Source: Erythrobacter sp. (lineage in GTDB: Bacteria > Pseudomonadota > Alphaproteobacteria > Sphingomonadales > Sphingomonadaceae). Taken from it: 64,000 nucleotides of DNA. Below the pieces are notes generated by a model. The model saw only the letters and a program-made list of their open reading frames with translations, ran no database searches and was not told the DNA's origin. The DNA lies in the NCBI GenBank assembly GCA_025698865.1, contig JAILWQ010000002.1, positions 456,385-520,384 on the forward strand. The letters are read 5' to 3'. Made by a program: the position numbers and the translations under genes. Positions 43,313 to 51,989 of this stretch are shown here, in pieces (position 1 is the stretch's first letter; the number at the start of each line of letters is the position of its first letter).

Positions 43313-44391
43313 CGCTGATGGAGCCGATCCGCGGGCTCGACGCCCTGCCGCACCCGGTTTCTGCACCGAAGCGGCGGATCGCCATCGTCACCGACGCCTG
43401 GCACCCGCAGATGAACGGCGTCGTCCGCACGCTCACCACCACCAGCGAACGGCTGCGCGCACAGGGGCACGAGGTAACGGTGATCTCGCCGGACCGGTTC
43501 GCGAGCGTTCCCTGCCCGACCTATCCGGAAATCCGGCTGGCGCTCCCCCGGCCCGGCGCGGTTGCCGCGATGCTGCGAGATTTTGCGCCCGACGCGATTC
43601 ATATTGCCACCGAAGGTCCGCTGGGACTGGCGGCACGACGTCATTGCCTCTCGCGCGGGGTCCGCTTCACCACCGCCTATCACACGCAGTTTCCCGAATA
43701 TGTCGCGCGGCGCACCGGTCTGCCGGCGGATTGGTTCTGGCGCTATATCGCCTGGTTCCATGCGCCCGCGCGCCGGGTGCTGGTCGCGACGGAGAGCATC
43801 GGTGCGGAGCTGCGCGCCCACGGCCTCGCGCGCCTCCACCGCTGGAGCCGGGGGGTCGATCTCGCGCATTTCTCGCCCGGCGCGGCACCGCCCGCCGCCT
43901 ATGCCGGCCTGCCGCGCCCGATCCAGCTCTATGTCGGCCGGATCGCGGTGGAGAAGAACATCGAGGCGTTCCTCTCCGCCGACTATCCCGGCAGCAAGGT
44001 CGTGGTCGGCGACGGCCCCGCGCTCGCTTCGCTGCGCCGCCGCTATCCGGACGTGCATTTCGCCGGGCGCAAATCGGGGGCCGAGCTGGCCGGCCACTAT
44101 GCCGGCGCGGACGTGTTCGTGTTTCCCAGTCGCACCGACACGTTCGGGCTCGTCATGATCGAGGCGCTGGCCTGCGGCACGCCGGTGGCGGCGTTTCCCG
44201 TGCCCGGCCCGCTCGACATCGTGACCGAGGCGACCGGCGCGCTGTCGGAAACGCTCGAGCGCGCGATCGACGCGGCGCTCTATTGCGACCGGGGCGATTG
44301 CGCCGCCCATGGCGCGCGCTTCAGCTGGGAGGCGGCAACGCGCCAGTTCCTCGACGGGCTGACCGCGGCGGAGCCGGTGGCCACGCCCTGA
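43309..44391 (+). CDS. agt: Agt-type GT4 glycosyltransferase (glycosyl-diacylglycerol synthesis)
   Basis: A 360-residue GT-B enzyme of family GT4. The N-terminal acceptor side has IVTDAWHPQMNGVVRTL, HIATEGPLGLAARRHC and TAYHTQFPEYVARRTGLP. The C-terminal donor side has YVGRIAVEKNIEAFL and VFPSRTDTFGLVMIEALACG, with the EX7E glutamates. It matches the glycosyltransferase that follows plcP in other alphaproteobacteria and glycosylates the diacylglycerol released by PlcP. It starts at GTG overlapping the plcP stop; an ATG three codons on is possible. A terminator follows. Confidence 0.8.
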   Translation: MTLMEPIRGLDALPHPVSAPKRRIAIVTDAWHPQMNGVVRTLTTTSERLRAQGHEVTVISPDRFASVPCPTYPEIRLALPRPGAVAAMLRDFAPDAIHIATEGPLGLAARRHCLSRGVRFTTAYHTQFPEYVARRTGLPADWFWRYIAWFHAPARRVLVATESIGAELRAHGLARLHRWSRGVDLAHFSPGAAPPAAYAGLPRPIQLYVGRIAVEKNIEAFLSADYPGSKVVVGDGPALASLRRRYPDVHFAGRKSGAELAGHYAGADVFVFPSRTDTFGLVMIEALACGTPVAAFPVPGPLDIVTEATGALSETLERAIDAALYCDRGDCAAHGARFSWEAATRQFLDGLTAAEPVATP

Positions 44392-44434
44392 GCCCTTGCC
44401 GATCGCGGCGATTGCGCCTAGATCGGACAGGCAA

Positions 44435-44466
44435 CGGCCGCTCCGCAAGGGGCGGCCCTTATCTTT
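44435..44466 (+). terminator. Intrinsic terminator after agt
   Basis: The stem GGCCGCTCC / GGGGCGGCC around the GCAA loop is followed by CTTATCTTTT. It lies 44 nt past the agt stop and before trcR, closing the plcP-agt transcription unit. Confidence 0.75.
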
Positions 44467-44506
44467 TCAGCTCCTTTCTTCCGAGCATCTTTGCAAAGGC
44501 AATTCC

Positions 44507-45214
44507 ATGGCCGACCAACCCAAACCGCTGATGCCGCATGCGACCGCCACCTGGCTGGTCGACAACACCGGCCTCGCCTTCGAGCAGATCGCCGAATTCT
44601 GCGGCCTCCACATCCTCGAGGTCCAGGCCATGGCCGACGATCTGGCGGGCAGCAAATACACCGGCCGCGACCCGGTCCATGCCGGCGAACTGACGCAGAA
44701 CGAGATCGCCAAGGGCGAGGAGGATTCCTCCTACGCGCTCAAGATGCAGCGCGCGCCGGTGGCGGTCAGCCGCACCAAGGGGCCGCGCTACACGCCGGTC
44801 TCCAAGCGGCAGGACAAGCCCGACGGGATCGCCTGGATCCTGCGCAGCCACCCCGAAGTGTCCGACGCGCAGATCTCCAAGCTGATCGGTACCACCCGGA
44901 CCACGATCGGCGCGATTCGCGACCGGACTCACTGGAACATCCAGAACATCCAGCCCAAGGACCCGGTGACGCTCGGCCTGTGCTCGCAGCGCGAGCTCGA
45001 CGCGGTGGTCGCCAAGGCTGCCAAAAAGGCGGGCATCGAGGATGCGGCGCCCGCGATCGAGAGCGGCAGCGACCGTGACCGGCTGATCGAGGAGCTGCGC
45101 GCCGAGCGCGAGGCGAACGAGAAGGCCGCCGCCGAAGCCGCGCAGGAAGCCGAAGCGGCCGCATGGCTCGAAGCCAAGCGCGCGGGCGAGGCCGAGGGCG
45201 AAGGCCAGGCCTGA
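44507..45214 (+). CDS. trcR: Cell cycle transcriptional regulator TrcR (DUF1013)
   Basis: A 235-residue protein of the DUF1013 family. MPHATATWLVDNTGLAFEQI and AEFCGLHILEVQAMADD lie at the N-terminus, and a helix-turn-helix-like stretch SDAQISKLIGTTRTTIGAIR in the middle is followed by THWNIQNIQPKDPVTLGLC. The C-terminal third is a charged Glu/Ala/Arg coiled coil (EELRAEREANEKAAAEAAQE). In Caulobacter-related bacteria this protein is linked to cell-cycle transcription with RNA polymerase. The ATG at 44507 sits right after the agt terminator, so it is an independent unit. Confidence 0.88.
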   Translation: MADQPKPLMPHATATWLVDNTGLAFEQIAEFCGLHILEVQAMADDLAGSKYTGRDPVHAGELTQNEIAKGEEDSSYALKMQRAPVAVSRTKGPRYTPVSKRQDKPDGIAWILRSHPEVSDAQISKLIGTTRTTIGAIRDRTHWNIQNIQPKDPVTLGLCSQRELDAVVAKAAKKAGIEDAAPAIESGSDRDRLIEELRAEREANEKAAAEAAQEAEAAAWLEAKRAGEAEGEGQA

Positions 45215-45363
45215 TCGCGCGGCGCCCCGGCGCCCGCATCCCTTCATCAGTCAGCAGCGCGTTCCGGTCCGGACCCCCTAGAGATCCTAGCGGGTTCGGG
45301 CGGGAGCGCGCTTTTGCGCCCTTTTCGCTTGGCGCGAGGGCTGCGATCGGTCATGTAACTGAC

Positions 45364-47049
45364 ATGGCTGTCAATAAGAGTTATCCGCCCGCTCCCGCCA
45401 ATTACGGCCACGCCCGTTCGTGGGATTCGCCGATCCCCGCAGAGCCGCTTCCCGCGATCTTCGAACGGCGCGCGCGGGACCACCCGTCGGCCCGGCTGAT
45501 CGAATTCCTCGGGCGCGATTTCAGCTATTCCGAAATGTTCGGCGAGGCGCGCCGCTTCGCCGCCGGGCTGATCGAGCGCGGCATCGCGCCGGGCGACCGC
45601 GTCGGGCTGTTCCTGCCCAATGTCCCGACCTACATTGCCGCCTATTACGGGGCGATGATGGCAGGCGCCGTCGTGGTCAATTTCTCGCCGCTCTACACGG
45701 TCGCGGAGCTGAGCCATCAGGTCGAGGACTCGGGCACGCGCTTCCTCGTGACGCTCGATTCGCCGATGCTGCTGCCGACCGCGACGAGGGTGCTGGACGG
45801 CTCCCCGCTCGAAGGTCTGGTGGTGGCGAAACTCGCCGCCATGCTGCCGCGGATCAAGAGCCTCGCCCTGCGCACGCTCGGCCGCAAGCAGATCGCCTCC
45901 ATCCCTTCGCGAGCGGACGTGTCGCCGTGGTCGGACTGGCTGTCCGACGCCGCGCCGGCCCTGCCGCCGCTCGATGTCGACGATCTCGCGCTGCTGCAAT
46001 ATACCGGCGGGACGACCGGCACGCCCAAGGGTGCAATGCTGTCTCACGCCAATCTCGCCAGCAACGCGATCCAGGTCGACATGATCGACCCCTTCGACCG
46101 CGCCGAGCCCGACATCGTGCTCGGCGCGCTGCCGATGTTCCACGTCTTCGCCAACACCTGCGTGCTCAACCGCACGGTGGTGAAGGGCGGGGCGATCGTG
46201 ATGCTGCCGCGCTTCGATGCCAAGCAGGTGTTGCAGGCGATCAACCGCGCCCGCCCGCGCGCCTTTCCCGGCGTACCGACCATGTTTCAGGCGTTACTCG
46301 ACCACGAACGTTTCGGACGCACCGACTGGTCCTCGTTGCAGATATGCATTTCGGGCGGTGCGCCGATGCCCGCCCCGGTGCACGAGAAGTTCGAAAGCGC
46401 CACCGGCGTGCGGCTGGCCGAAGGGTACGGCCTCACCGAGAGCTCGGGCGTCGTCTCGACCAATCCCTATGAGGGGCTGCGCAAGCGCGGCACGATCGGC
46501 CAGCCGATCCCGGGAACGCGCGTGCTGCTGCTCGACAAGGAGGACCCGACCCGCCTTGCGCCCGATGGCGAGCCGGGCGAGCTGGTGGTGCGCGGCCCGC
46601 AGGTGATGCAGGGTTACTGGAAGCGGCCCGACACGCAAGGAACCGCCTTCGCGATCCATGACGGCGAGGCATGGCTGCGCACCGGCGACGTCGCCACGAT
46701 CGACGGGGACGGCTTCCTCGCCATCGTCGACCGGATCAAGGACATGATCGCGGTGGGCGGTTTCAAGGTCTTCCCGAGCGAGGTCGAGAATGCGCTGCTG
46801 CGCCACGAGGCGGTGAAGGAAGTCCTCGTGATCGGCGTGCCCGACGATTACCGGGGCGAGGCGCCGCGCGCCTATGTCGTGCTGAACCCCGACCACGCCG
46901 TATCGGGCGGTGACCTGCGCGACTGGCTCAACGCCCGCGTCGGCAAGCACGAACGGGTCGACGAGGTGGTGATCCGGTCCGATCTGCCGAGGACGATGAT
47001 CGGCAAGCTCGACCGCAAGGCTCTGAGAGCGGAAGTCCTTCCCGGCTGA
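45364..47049 (+). CDS. Long-chain acyl-CoA ligase (AMP-forming)
   Basis: A 561-residue adenylate-forming enzyme. The P-loop LLQYTGGTTGTPKGAMLSHA is near residue 205, AEGYGLTESSGVVSTNP follows, then the hinge WLRTGDVATIDGDGFLAIVDRIKDMI and the C-terminal MIGKLDRKALR lysine. It activates fatty acids or dicarboxylates with ATP and CoA. The chain-length preference is unknown. The ATG at 45364 (MAVNKSYPP) is chosen over the open but unrelated upstream frame that runs over the end of trcR. Confidence 0.92.
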   Translation: MAVNKSYPPAPANYGHARSWDSPIPAEPLPAIFERRARDHPSARLIEFLGRDFSYSEMFGEARRFAAGLIERGIAPGDRVGLFLPNVPTYIAAYYGAMMAGAVVVNFSPLYTVAELSHQVEDSGTRFLVTLDSPMLLPTATRVLDGSPLEGLVVAKLAAMLPRIKSLALRTLGRKQIASIPSRADVSPWSDWLSDAAPALPPLDVDDLALLQYTGGTTGTPKGAMLSHANLASNAIQVDMIDPFDRAEPDIVLGALPMFHVFANTCVLNRTVVKGGAIVMLPRFDAKQVLQAINRARPRAFPGVPTMFQALLDHERFGRTDWSSLQICISGGAPMPAPVHEKFESATGVRLAEGYGLTESSGVVSTNPYEGLRKRGTIGQPIPGTRVLLLDKEDPTRLAPDGEPGELVVRGPQVMQGYWKRPDTQGTAFAIHDGEAWLRTGDVATIDGDGFLAIVDRIKDMIAVGGFKVFPSEVENALLRHEAVKEVLVIGVPDDYRGEAPRAYVVLNPDHAVSGGDLRDWLNARVGKHERVDEVVIRSDLPRTMIGKLDRKALRAEVLPG

Positions 47050-47088
47050 CGGCAAGCCGGCCGCCCGGACTGTCCGGATCGGTAGCTT

Positions 47089-47571
47089 CTATCCCGCCAG
47101 CGCAAGATTGGGTTCGCCCTGCGGCTGATCCGCGACCGCGGCCGCTCTCGCCGGTCTGGCAGCGCTCGCCTCGCCCCGCGGGCTCAGCCGCCCCTCGACC
47201 TGCGCGCCCTGCTCGATGGTCAGCGTATCGTAGGACACGTCGCCATCGATGCGCGCCGATTTGAGAATGACCAGTTCGCCGACCTTGATGGACCCGGTGA
47301 CGCGGCCCGCCAGCCGGGCACTCTTGGCCTCGATGCCGCCGTCGATCGTGCTGGTTTCGCCCTGGATCAGCGCCGAGCAGGCAATGTCGCCTTCGACCGA
47401 ACCGTTCACATGAAGGTCCGTGCGCGTCTCGATATTGCCCTTCACGGAAATGTCCGGTCCGAGCACGGAGAAAGTAGTACCGCCATTGCTGCTGCGAGTG
47501 GCCATGGGCTTGCGTCTGTCCTGATTGGTTGCGGGGGCTTTAGGATGCACTTCGGATTTCTTTGAGAACAT
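47089..47571 (-). CDS. Bactofilin
   Basis: A 160-residue polymer-forming cytoskeletal protein. The central beta-helix has repeats such as FSVLGPDISVKGNIETRTDL, VNGSVEGDIACSALIQG, GRVTGSIKVGELVILKSARI and GDVSYDTLTIEQGAQVEGRL, flanked by unstructured ends. Bactofilins scaffold local cell-wall synthesis. The start is probably the ATG at 47571, 32 nt inside the upstream M23 gene; an ATG at 47505 would shorten it by 22 residues. The overlap with an M23 peptidase gene is a recurrent arrangement. Confidence 0.9.
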   Translation of the reverse strand: MFSKKSEVHPKAPATNQDRRKPMATRSSNGGTTFSVLGPDISVKGNIETRTDLHVNGSVEGDIACSALIQGETSTIDGGIEAKSARLAGRVTGSIKVGELVILKSARIDGDVSYDTLTIEQGAQVEGRLSPRGEASAARPARAAAVADQPQGEPNLALAG

Positions 47572-48679
47572 CGGGAGCCTGTTCGAGAAAGATGCGGGGG
47601 TTGACGGCGAGGTCGTTGATCCGGACCTCGAAATGGAGATGCGGCCCGGTCGAGCGGCCGGTGCTGCCGATCGCGCCGATGATCTCGCCCGGGGCGACGC
47701 GCTCGCCGACCTTCGTCTTGAACGCCGACATATGCGCGTAGCGCGTGGTGAGGCCGTTGGCGTGGCGAATCTCCACCGTCTTGCCGTAGCCCGAGCGCCA
47801 GCCGACATAGGTGACGCGGCCCTTGGCGGCGGCGTGGATCGGCGCGCCGACCGGGCCGCTGAAATCGAGGCCCGCATGCATCGCGCCGCCGCCGGTGAAG
47901 GGGTCATGCCGGAAGCCGAAGCCGGAGGACATGCGGGCGAGGGTGGCGGGCAGGACCTGCGGCACGCCTTCGAGACCCTGCTCGAGCGCGTTCATCCGCG
48001 CCAGGCTGAGACCGAGGCGCTCGAAACGCGGATCGACGGTGTCGCCGCCCAGCATGGGTTCGAGCGGACCACCCATTGCGGTGCGCTCCACATTGCGGCT
48101 GATATCGGCGGGGTCGAGGCCGAGCTCGCGCAAAGCCTGCTCGGCGCGGTCGGCGCGGAATTCGGCGAAGCGGGTCAGGCGCTTCACGAAGGCGAGCTGA
48201 CGCGCCTCGATCCGCGCGAGCGCGGCGCCGCCGGGCATCGACTTGCTGATCTTCGCGGCCGGCTCGTCGGCGTTGTCATCGGTTTCGCTGTCCTTCATCG
48301 CCGCCGCCTTCACTTCGGCGGGAAGCGAGGAAAAGGCAGCGTCGAGAAAGTCCTGCCGTTCCTGCAGGTCCTTCGTCGCCGCCTCGACATCGTCGCGATA
48401 GGCTTCGAGCCGGTGTTCGGATTTTGCCACGCTGGCCTCGCGTTCGAGGAGAGCGGCGCGTTCGGCCGAGGCCTGATATTGCTGCCAGCCCAACGCGCCG
48501 AGGCTTCCGCCCCAGGCGAGCAGGGCCGCCACCGCCGCTCCGGCAACCGTCATCTGGAGGCGCGAGGAAAGCGTGATGAAACGCACCTCGCCCTGCGAGC
48601 GCATGAACAGCTCCCGTTCGGGGAACCATCCCCGGACGCGCGCAATCCTTCCGCCACTGGCGTTGGTATTCTCGGTCAA
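47540..48679 (-). CDS. M23 family peptidoglycan endopeptidase (bactofilin partner)
   Basis: A protein of about 379 residues with a transmembrane helix near residues 40-60 (MTVAGAAVAALLAWGGSLGA), a periplasmic coiled coil (RAALLEREASVAKSEHRLEAY onward) and a C-terminal LytM domain with intact zinc ligands (AMHAGLDF, GPHLHFEV). It therefore looks like an active wall hydrolase. No ATG fits the start: I propose TTG 48679 (after a G-rich SD-like stretch). ATG 48604 (MRSQGEVRF) is the alternative. Overlap with bactofilin suggests the two act together in localised wall growth. Confidence 0.88.
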   Translation of the reverse strand: MTENTNASGGRIARVRGWFPERELFMRSQGEVRFITLSSRLQMTVAGAAVAALLAWGGSLGALGWQQYQASAERAALLEREASVAKSEHRLEAYRDDVEAATKDLQERQDFLDAAFSSLPAEVKAAAMKDSETDDNADEPAAKISKSMPGGAALARIEARQLAFVKRLTRFAEFRADRAEQALRELGLDPADISRNVERTAMGGPLEPMLGGDTVDPRFERLGLSLARMNALEQGLEGVPQVLPATLARMSSGFGFRHDPFTGGGAMHAGLDFSGPVGAPIHAAAKGRVTYVGWRSGYGKTVEIRHANGLTTRYAHMSAFKTKVGERVAPGEIIGAIGSTGRSTGPHLHFEVRINDLAVNPRIFLEQAPDVLKEIRSAS

Positions 48680-49009
48680 TGCGACCCCCCGGTCCCGTTG
48701 AAATGTTGTCCCGTTGGGAAGGCGGGTAGCTTCGGGCGGGAACGATGGCGAATCCCTGTTCCCGCAAAATGGACGAACAGCGCAAACGCTGCGGCAAGAC
48801 GTTTCAAAATGAACCAAATGGGGTTTCGTGACGTCAGTCTACATCCCCCGGGCTTCGAATTTGCCGAGGCCTCGCTCGAGTCGTTTGGCCCCTGACAGCC
48901 CGGCAAAGGGTTGTTAAATGGCGCAAATGATGGTTTTCGCCTCTTCGACCGAACACTCTAAGGCAGGATATGCGCGAACTGCCATTCTCGTGATTCGGGG
49001 AGCGGCGGC
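48680..49009. other. Divergent intergenic region between M23-bactofilin and nadD
   Basis: This stretch of 330 bp holds no convincing gene. It is less G+C-rich than its neighbours and must carry the promoters for both directions. A half-site GTTAAATGG near 48913 could be a single CtrA half-site, but no second half at the proper spacing is seen. Confidence 0.5.
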
Positions 49010-49684
49010 TTGAGCCATCCGCTCAGGATCGGGCTGCTCGGGGGAAGCTTCAATCCGGCGCATGGCGGCCACCGGCGCATCTCGCTGTTCGCGAAGGCGG
49101 CTCTGGACCTCGATGAGGTCTGGTGGCTGGTGTCGCCCGGCAATCCGCTGAAGCCGAAGGTGGGCATGGCGCCGCTTCCCGTTCGCATGGCCTCGGCCGC
49201 CCGACAGGCGCGCCGCGCGCCGATCCGGGTGACCGCGATCGAGCGCCAGCTCGGCACGCGCTACACCGTCGACACGCTGCGCGCGCTCGACCGCCGCTAT
49301 CCCAAGCGCAAATTCGTCTGGCTGATGGGGTCGGACAATCTCGCCCAGTTCCACCTCTGGCGCGACTGGCGCGGCATTGCCCGGGAGATGCCGATTGCAG
49401 TGATCGCGCGGCCGGGTTATGATGGTGCTGCCCTCGCGAGCCCCGCGATGGCCTGGCTGCGGCGCTATCGTGTGCCGCCCGCCAGCTTTGCGAACGGGGG
49501 CGAATGGAGTGCGCCGGCTCTGGTGATCCTGCGTTTCGATCCGGACGAACGATCGGCCACGGCCCTGCGCCGCGCCGACCCCGACTGGGCGATGCGCCAC
49601 ACCGGCGTCTCCGTGAGGGATCAGGTGACCCACCGTCTCGTGTCCCCGCCCGCCTCGTTGCAGGGGGGCTTGCGCGGCGCATGA
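49010..49684 (+). CDS. nadD: Nicotinate-nucleotide adenylyltransferase
   Basis: A 224-residue enzyme making nicotinate adenine dinucleotide from NaMN and ATP. The nucleotidyltransferase signature GLLGGSFNPAHGGHRRIS is at residues 8-25, and FVWLMGSDNLAQFHLWRDWR carries the base-binding part. The last motif region is NGGEWSAPALVIL. The start is TTG at 49010 with GGGAG about 10 nt upstream, because no ATG or GTG exists before an in-frame stop. It is followed by rsfS and rlmH as in many alphaproteobacteria. Confidence 0.92.
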   Translation: MSHPLRIGLLGGSFNPAHGGHRRISLFAKAALDLDEVWWLVSPGNPLKPKVGMAPLPVRMASAARQARRAPIRVTAIERQLGTRYTVDTLRALDRRYPKRKFVWLMGSDNLAQFHLWRDWRGIAREMPIAVIARPGYDGAALASPAMAWLRRYRVPPASFANGGEWSAPALVILRFDPDERSATALRRADPDWAMRHTGVSVRDQVTHRLVSPPASLQGGLRGA

Positions 49685-49754
49685 CGGGAACCCACCTTTC
49701 CAGCGTTTTTCGCAATTTGATTGTCAGTCCATTTCAGGAGCACACCACCCGCCT

Positions 49755-50171
49755 ATGCCTCAGGCGAATACCACGCCGGCTGATGCCGGCACCGCCAGGG
49801 TTCCGCCCTTGAACAAGGCCGGAACCGCCCCGCTGCTCGATCTCGTCCTGCAGCATCTCGACGACGATCAGGCGATGGACGTCGTTACCATCGACCTCGA
49901 AGGGAAAAGCTCGATCGCGGATCACATGGTGATCGCTTCGGGCCGCTCCACGCGCCAGGTCGCCTCGATCGCGCAGAAGCTGGCCGAAAAGGTCAAGCAG
50001 GCGGGCTTCGGCCCGGTCCGGCTCGAAGGCCTGCCCGCCGCCGACTGGGTGCTGCTCGATGCGGGCGACGTGGTGGTCCACCTGTTCCGCCCCGAAGTGC
50101 GCAGCTTCTACAATCTCGAACGCATGTGGGCCTTCGGCGACGCGCCGCCGGTCGCCGCCGGGAGCGCCTGA
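49755..50171 (+). CDS. rsfS: Ribosome silencing factor RsfS
   Basis: A 138-residue protein of the RsfS/DUF143 family with VTIDLEGKSSIADHMVIASG and DWVLLDAGDVVVHLFRPEVR, the core fold that binds ribosomal protein uL14 and blocks 30S-50S joining in starvation. About 25 N-terminal residues are extra and probably flexible. It lies 70 bp after nadD and 43 bp before rlmH. Confidence 0.94.
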   Translation: MPQANTTPADAGTARVPPLNKAGTAPLLDLVLQHLDDDQAMDVVTIDLEGKSSIADHMVIASGRSTRQVASIAQKLAEKVKQAGFGPVRLEGLPAADWVLLDAGDVVVHLFRPEVRSFYNLERMWAFGDAPPVAAGSA

Positions 50172-50214
50172 GCCGGGTCCCACGACGGCCCGGTCTCGCG
50201 AACAAGGGTAGGAC

Positions 50215-50634
50215 ATGCTTCTGCATGTGATCGCGCGCGGCAAGATCGGCCGCTCGCCCGAGGGGGAGCTGGTCAAGCGCTACGAACAGCGCGTGACCTG
50301 GCCGATCAAGGTAACCGAACTGCCCGAACAGGGCGGACGCACCGCCGACCCCGTCACTCCGTTCCGCACGATCCTGCTCGACGAGCGGGGCGAGGACATG
50401 GGCTCGGAGGACCTTGCCGCCATGCTCTCGCGCTGGCGGGACGACGGGGTGCGCGAGGCGCGCTTCGTGCTCGGCGCGACGGACGGGCATTCGGGCGAGG
50501 AACGCGCGGCGGCGGACAAGCTGCTCGCGTTCGGCAAGGCGACTTGGCCGCATCTGATGGCCCGCGCGATGCTTCTCGAACAGCTCTACCGCGCGACGAC
50601 GATCGTTGCCGGCCACCCCTATCATCGCGCTTGA
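50215..50634 (+). CDS. rlmH: 23S rRNA (pseudouridine1915-N3)-methyltransferase RlmH
   Basis: A 139-residue SPOUT methyltransferase. MLLHVIARGKIGRSPEGELV opens the protein, followed by LLDERGEDMGSEDLAAML and the knotted SAM-binding end FVLGATDGHSGE, then LLEQLYRATTIVAGHPYHR. It modifies pseudouridine 1915 in 70S ribosomes. The ATG has a GTAGGAC sequence upstream. It is followed by the EnvC-like gene after about 20 nt. Confidence 0.95.
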   Translation: MLLHVIARGKIGRSPEGELVKRYEQRVTWPIKVTELPEQGGRTADPVTPFRTILLDERGEDMGSEDLAAMLSRWRDDGVREARFVLGATDGHSGEERAAADKLLAFGKATWPHLMARAMLLEQLYRATTIVAGHPYHRA

Positions 50635-50654
50635 AGCTGCGGCATTGTGAGCCG

Positions 50655-51908
50655 GTGAGACGCTTTGCGCTTCCTTCGGTCACGCTCGCCGTCACGCTTG
50701 TCGCGCTGGTCGTCGTTCTGCCGCGTGCCGAGGCGCAGCTGCGAACGCCCGACTTCGCCGACACCGCCACCGCGCGCGAGGCGCTCGAACGGGCGCGGCT
50801 GCAAGCGAGGAACGCCCGCGCCCGGGGCGAGGCGTTCGAGCGTCAGGAGCGGCGCGGCACCGCCGCTGCCGACAAGGCGCAGGCCCGTGCCGCCGCGCTC
50901 GCCGCGCGAATCCAGCAGGCCGAGGCGGCGATCGGCATCGCCGAGGCCGAGAGCGCCCTGATCGCCGCGCAGCGCCGCCGCCTCGACCGCAGGCTCGCCG
51001 TGGAGCGCGGCCCGATCGCCGAACTCGCCGCGGCGCTCCAGACCATGGTCCGCCGCCCGACAACGCTCGCCATCCTGCGGCCGGGATCGCTGCGTGAGAC
51101 GGTCTATCTCGGCGCGGTTCTCGACAGCACGGTTCCGCTGATCCGCGCGCGCACTGTCGACCTGCGCGGCGAGATCGTCCGCGCGCGCGAATTGCAGGAA
51201 GCGGCGCGCAAGGCGCTCGCCGACCGCCGCGTGGCCGAAAGGCGGCTGACCGATCGCCGCGCCGAACTCGTCGCCCTGTCGCAGCGCGAGCGCCTCGCCG
51301 CCCGCCGCGCCGGGGGCGCCGCCAGTCGCGAGGAAGTGCGCGCGCTGACTCTGGCCGAAGAGGCGCGCGACATCGACGGCTTGGTCGGCGATCTCGAGGC
51401 GGATGCGAACCTGCGCCAGCAGCTCGCCGCGCTGTCCGGCCCGGTCATGCGGCCGCGCGATCCCGCGGCGCAGATGACCAGCCGCTCGCCGGCGCCCGCT
51501 CCCATGCCATCCTCGACCGCGCCGCCCGCACGCTACCGCCTGCCGGTCGAGGGACGGATCGAAACCGGTTTCGGCGAGGCCGAGCGCAGCGGCGGGCGGA
51601 CCGGCGGCCTTGCCCTCGCCACGCGTCCCGGCGCGCAGGTGGTGGCCACCGCGCCCGGCCGGATCGGCTTTGCCGGACCCTATCGCGGCTACGGCCGGAT
51701 CGTCATCATCGAGCACGCGAACGGCTGGACCAGCCTCGTCACCGGGCTCGCCGAGCTCGATGCTCGGGTGGGGCAGGAGGTCGTCGGCGGCTCCCCGCTC
51801 GGCCGCGCCCCGCGCCAGGGTCCGCGCATCGGTCTGGAGCTGCGGCGGGGCGGAGATCCGGTCAATCCGCTGGACTATCTTTCACGCAATTCGTCGAACG
51901 GTGCTTGA
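50655..51908 (+). CDS. EnvC-like murein hydrolase activator (degenerate LytM domain)
   Basis: A 417-residue secreted protein with a signal peptide (LAVTLVALVVVLPRAEAQ), a long coiled coil (about residues 30-290, Arg/Glu/Ala rich) and a LytM-like C-terminus. The zinc motifs are lost: the usual H-x3-D segment reads GGLALATRPG and the H-x-H segment reads GPRIGLELRRG. Like E. coli EnvC it should activate amidases rather than cut peptidoglycan. No ATG fits; GTG 50655 gives a clean signal peptide. It precedes the S41 protease, as in many alphaproteobacteria. Confidence 0.85.
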   Translation: MRRFALPSVTLAVTLVALVVVLPRAEAQLRTPDFADTATAREALERARLQARNARARGEAFERQERRGTAAADKAQARAAALAARIQQAEAAIGIAEAESALIAAQRRRLDRRLAVERGPIAELAAALQTMVRRPTTLAILRPGSLRETVYLGAVLDSTVPLIRARTVDLRGEIVRARELQEAARKALADRRVAERRLTDRRAELVALSQRERLAARRAGGAASREEVRALTLAEEARDIDGLVGDLEADANLRQQLAALSGPVMRPRDPAAQMTSRSPAPAPMPSSTAPPARYRLPVEGRIETGFGEAERSGGRTGGLALATRPGAQVVATAPGRIGFAGPYRGYGRIVIIEHANGWTSLVTGLAELDARVGQEVVGGSPLGRAPRQGPRIGLELRRGGDPVNPLDYLSRNSSNGA

Positions 51909-51989
51909 AGCGGGGCGGGGCGCATCCTCATCTGGTGTTAAGCCCGCGCGCCCGATAAGGTGTGTCCGGATTTTGGAGACTTTCCGCCC

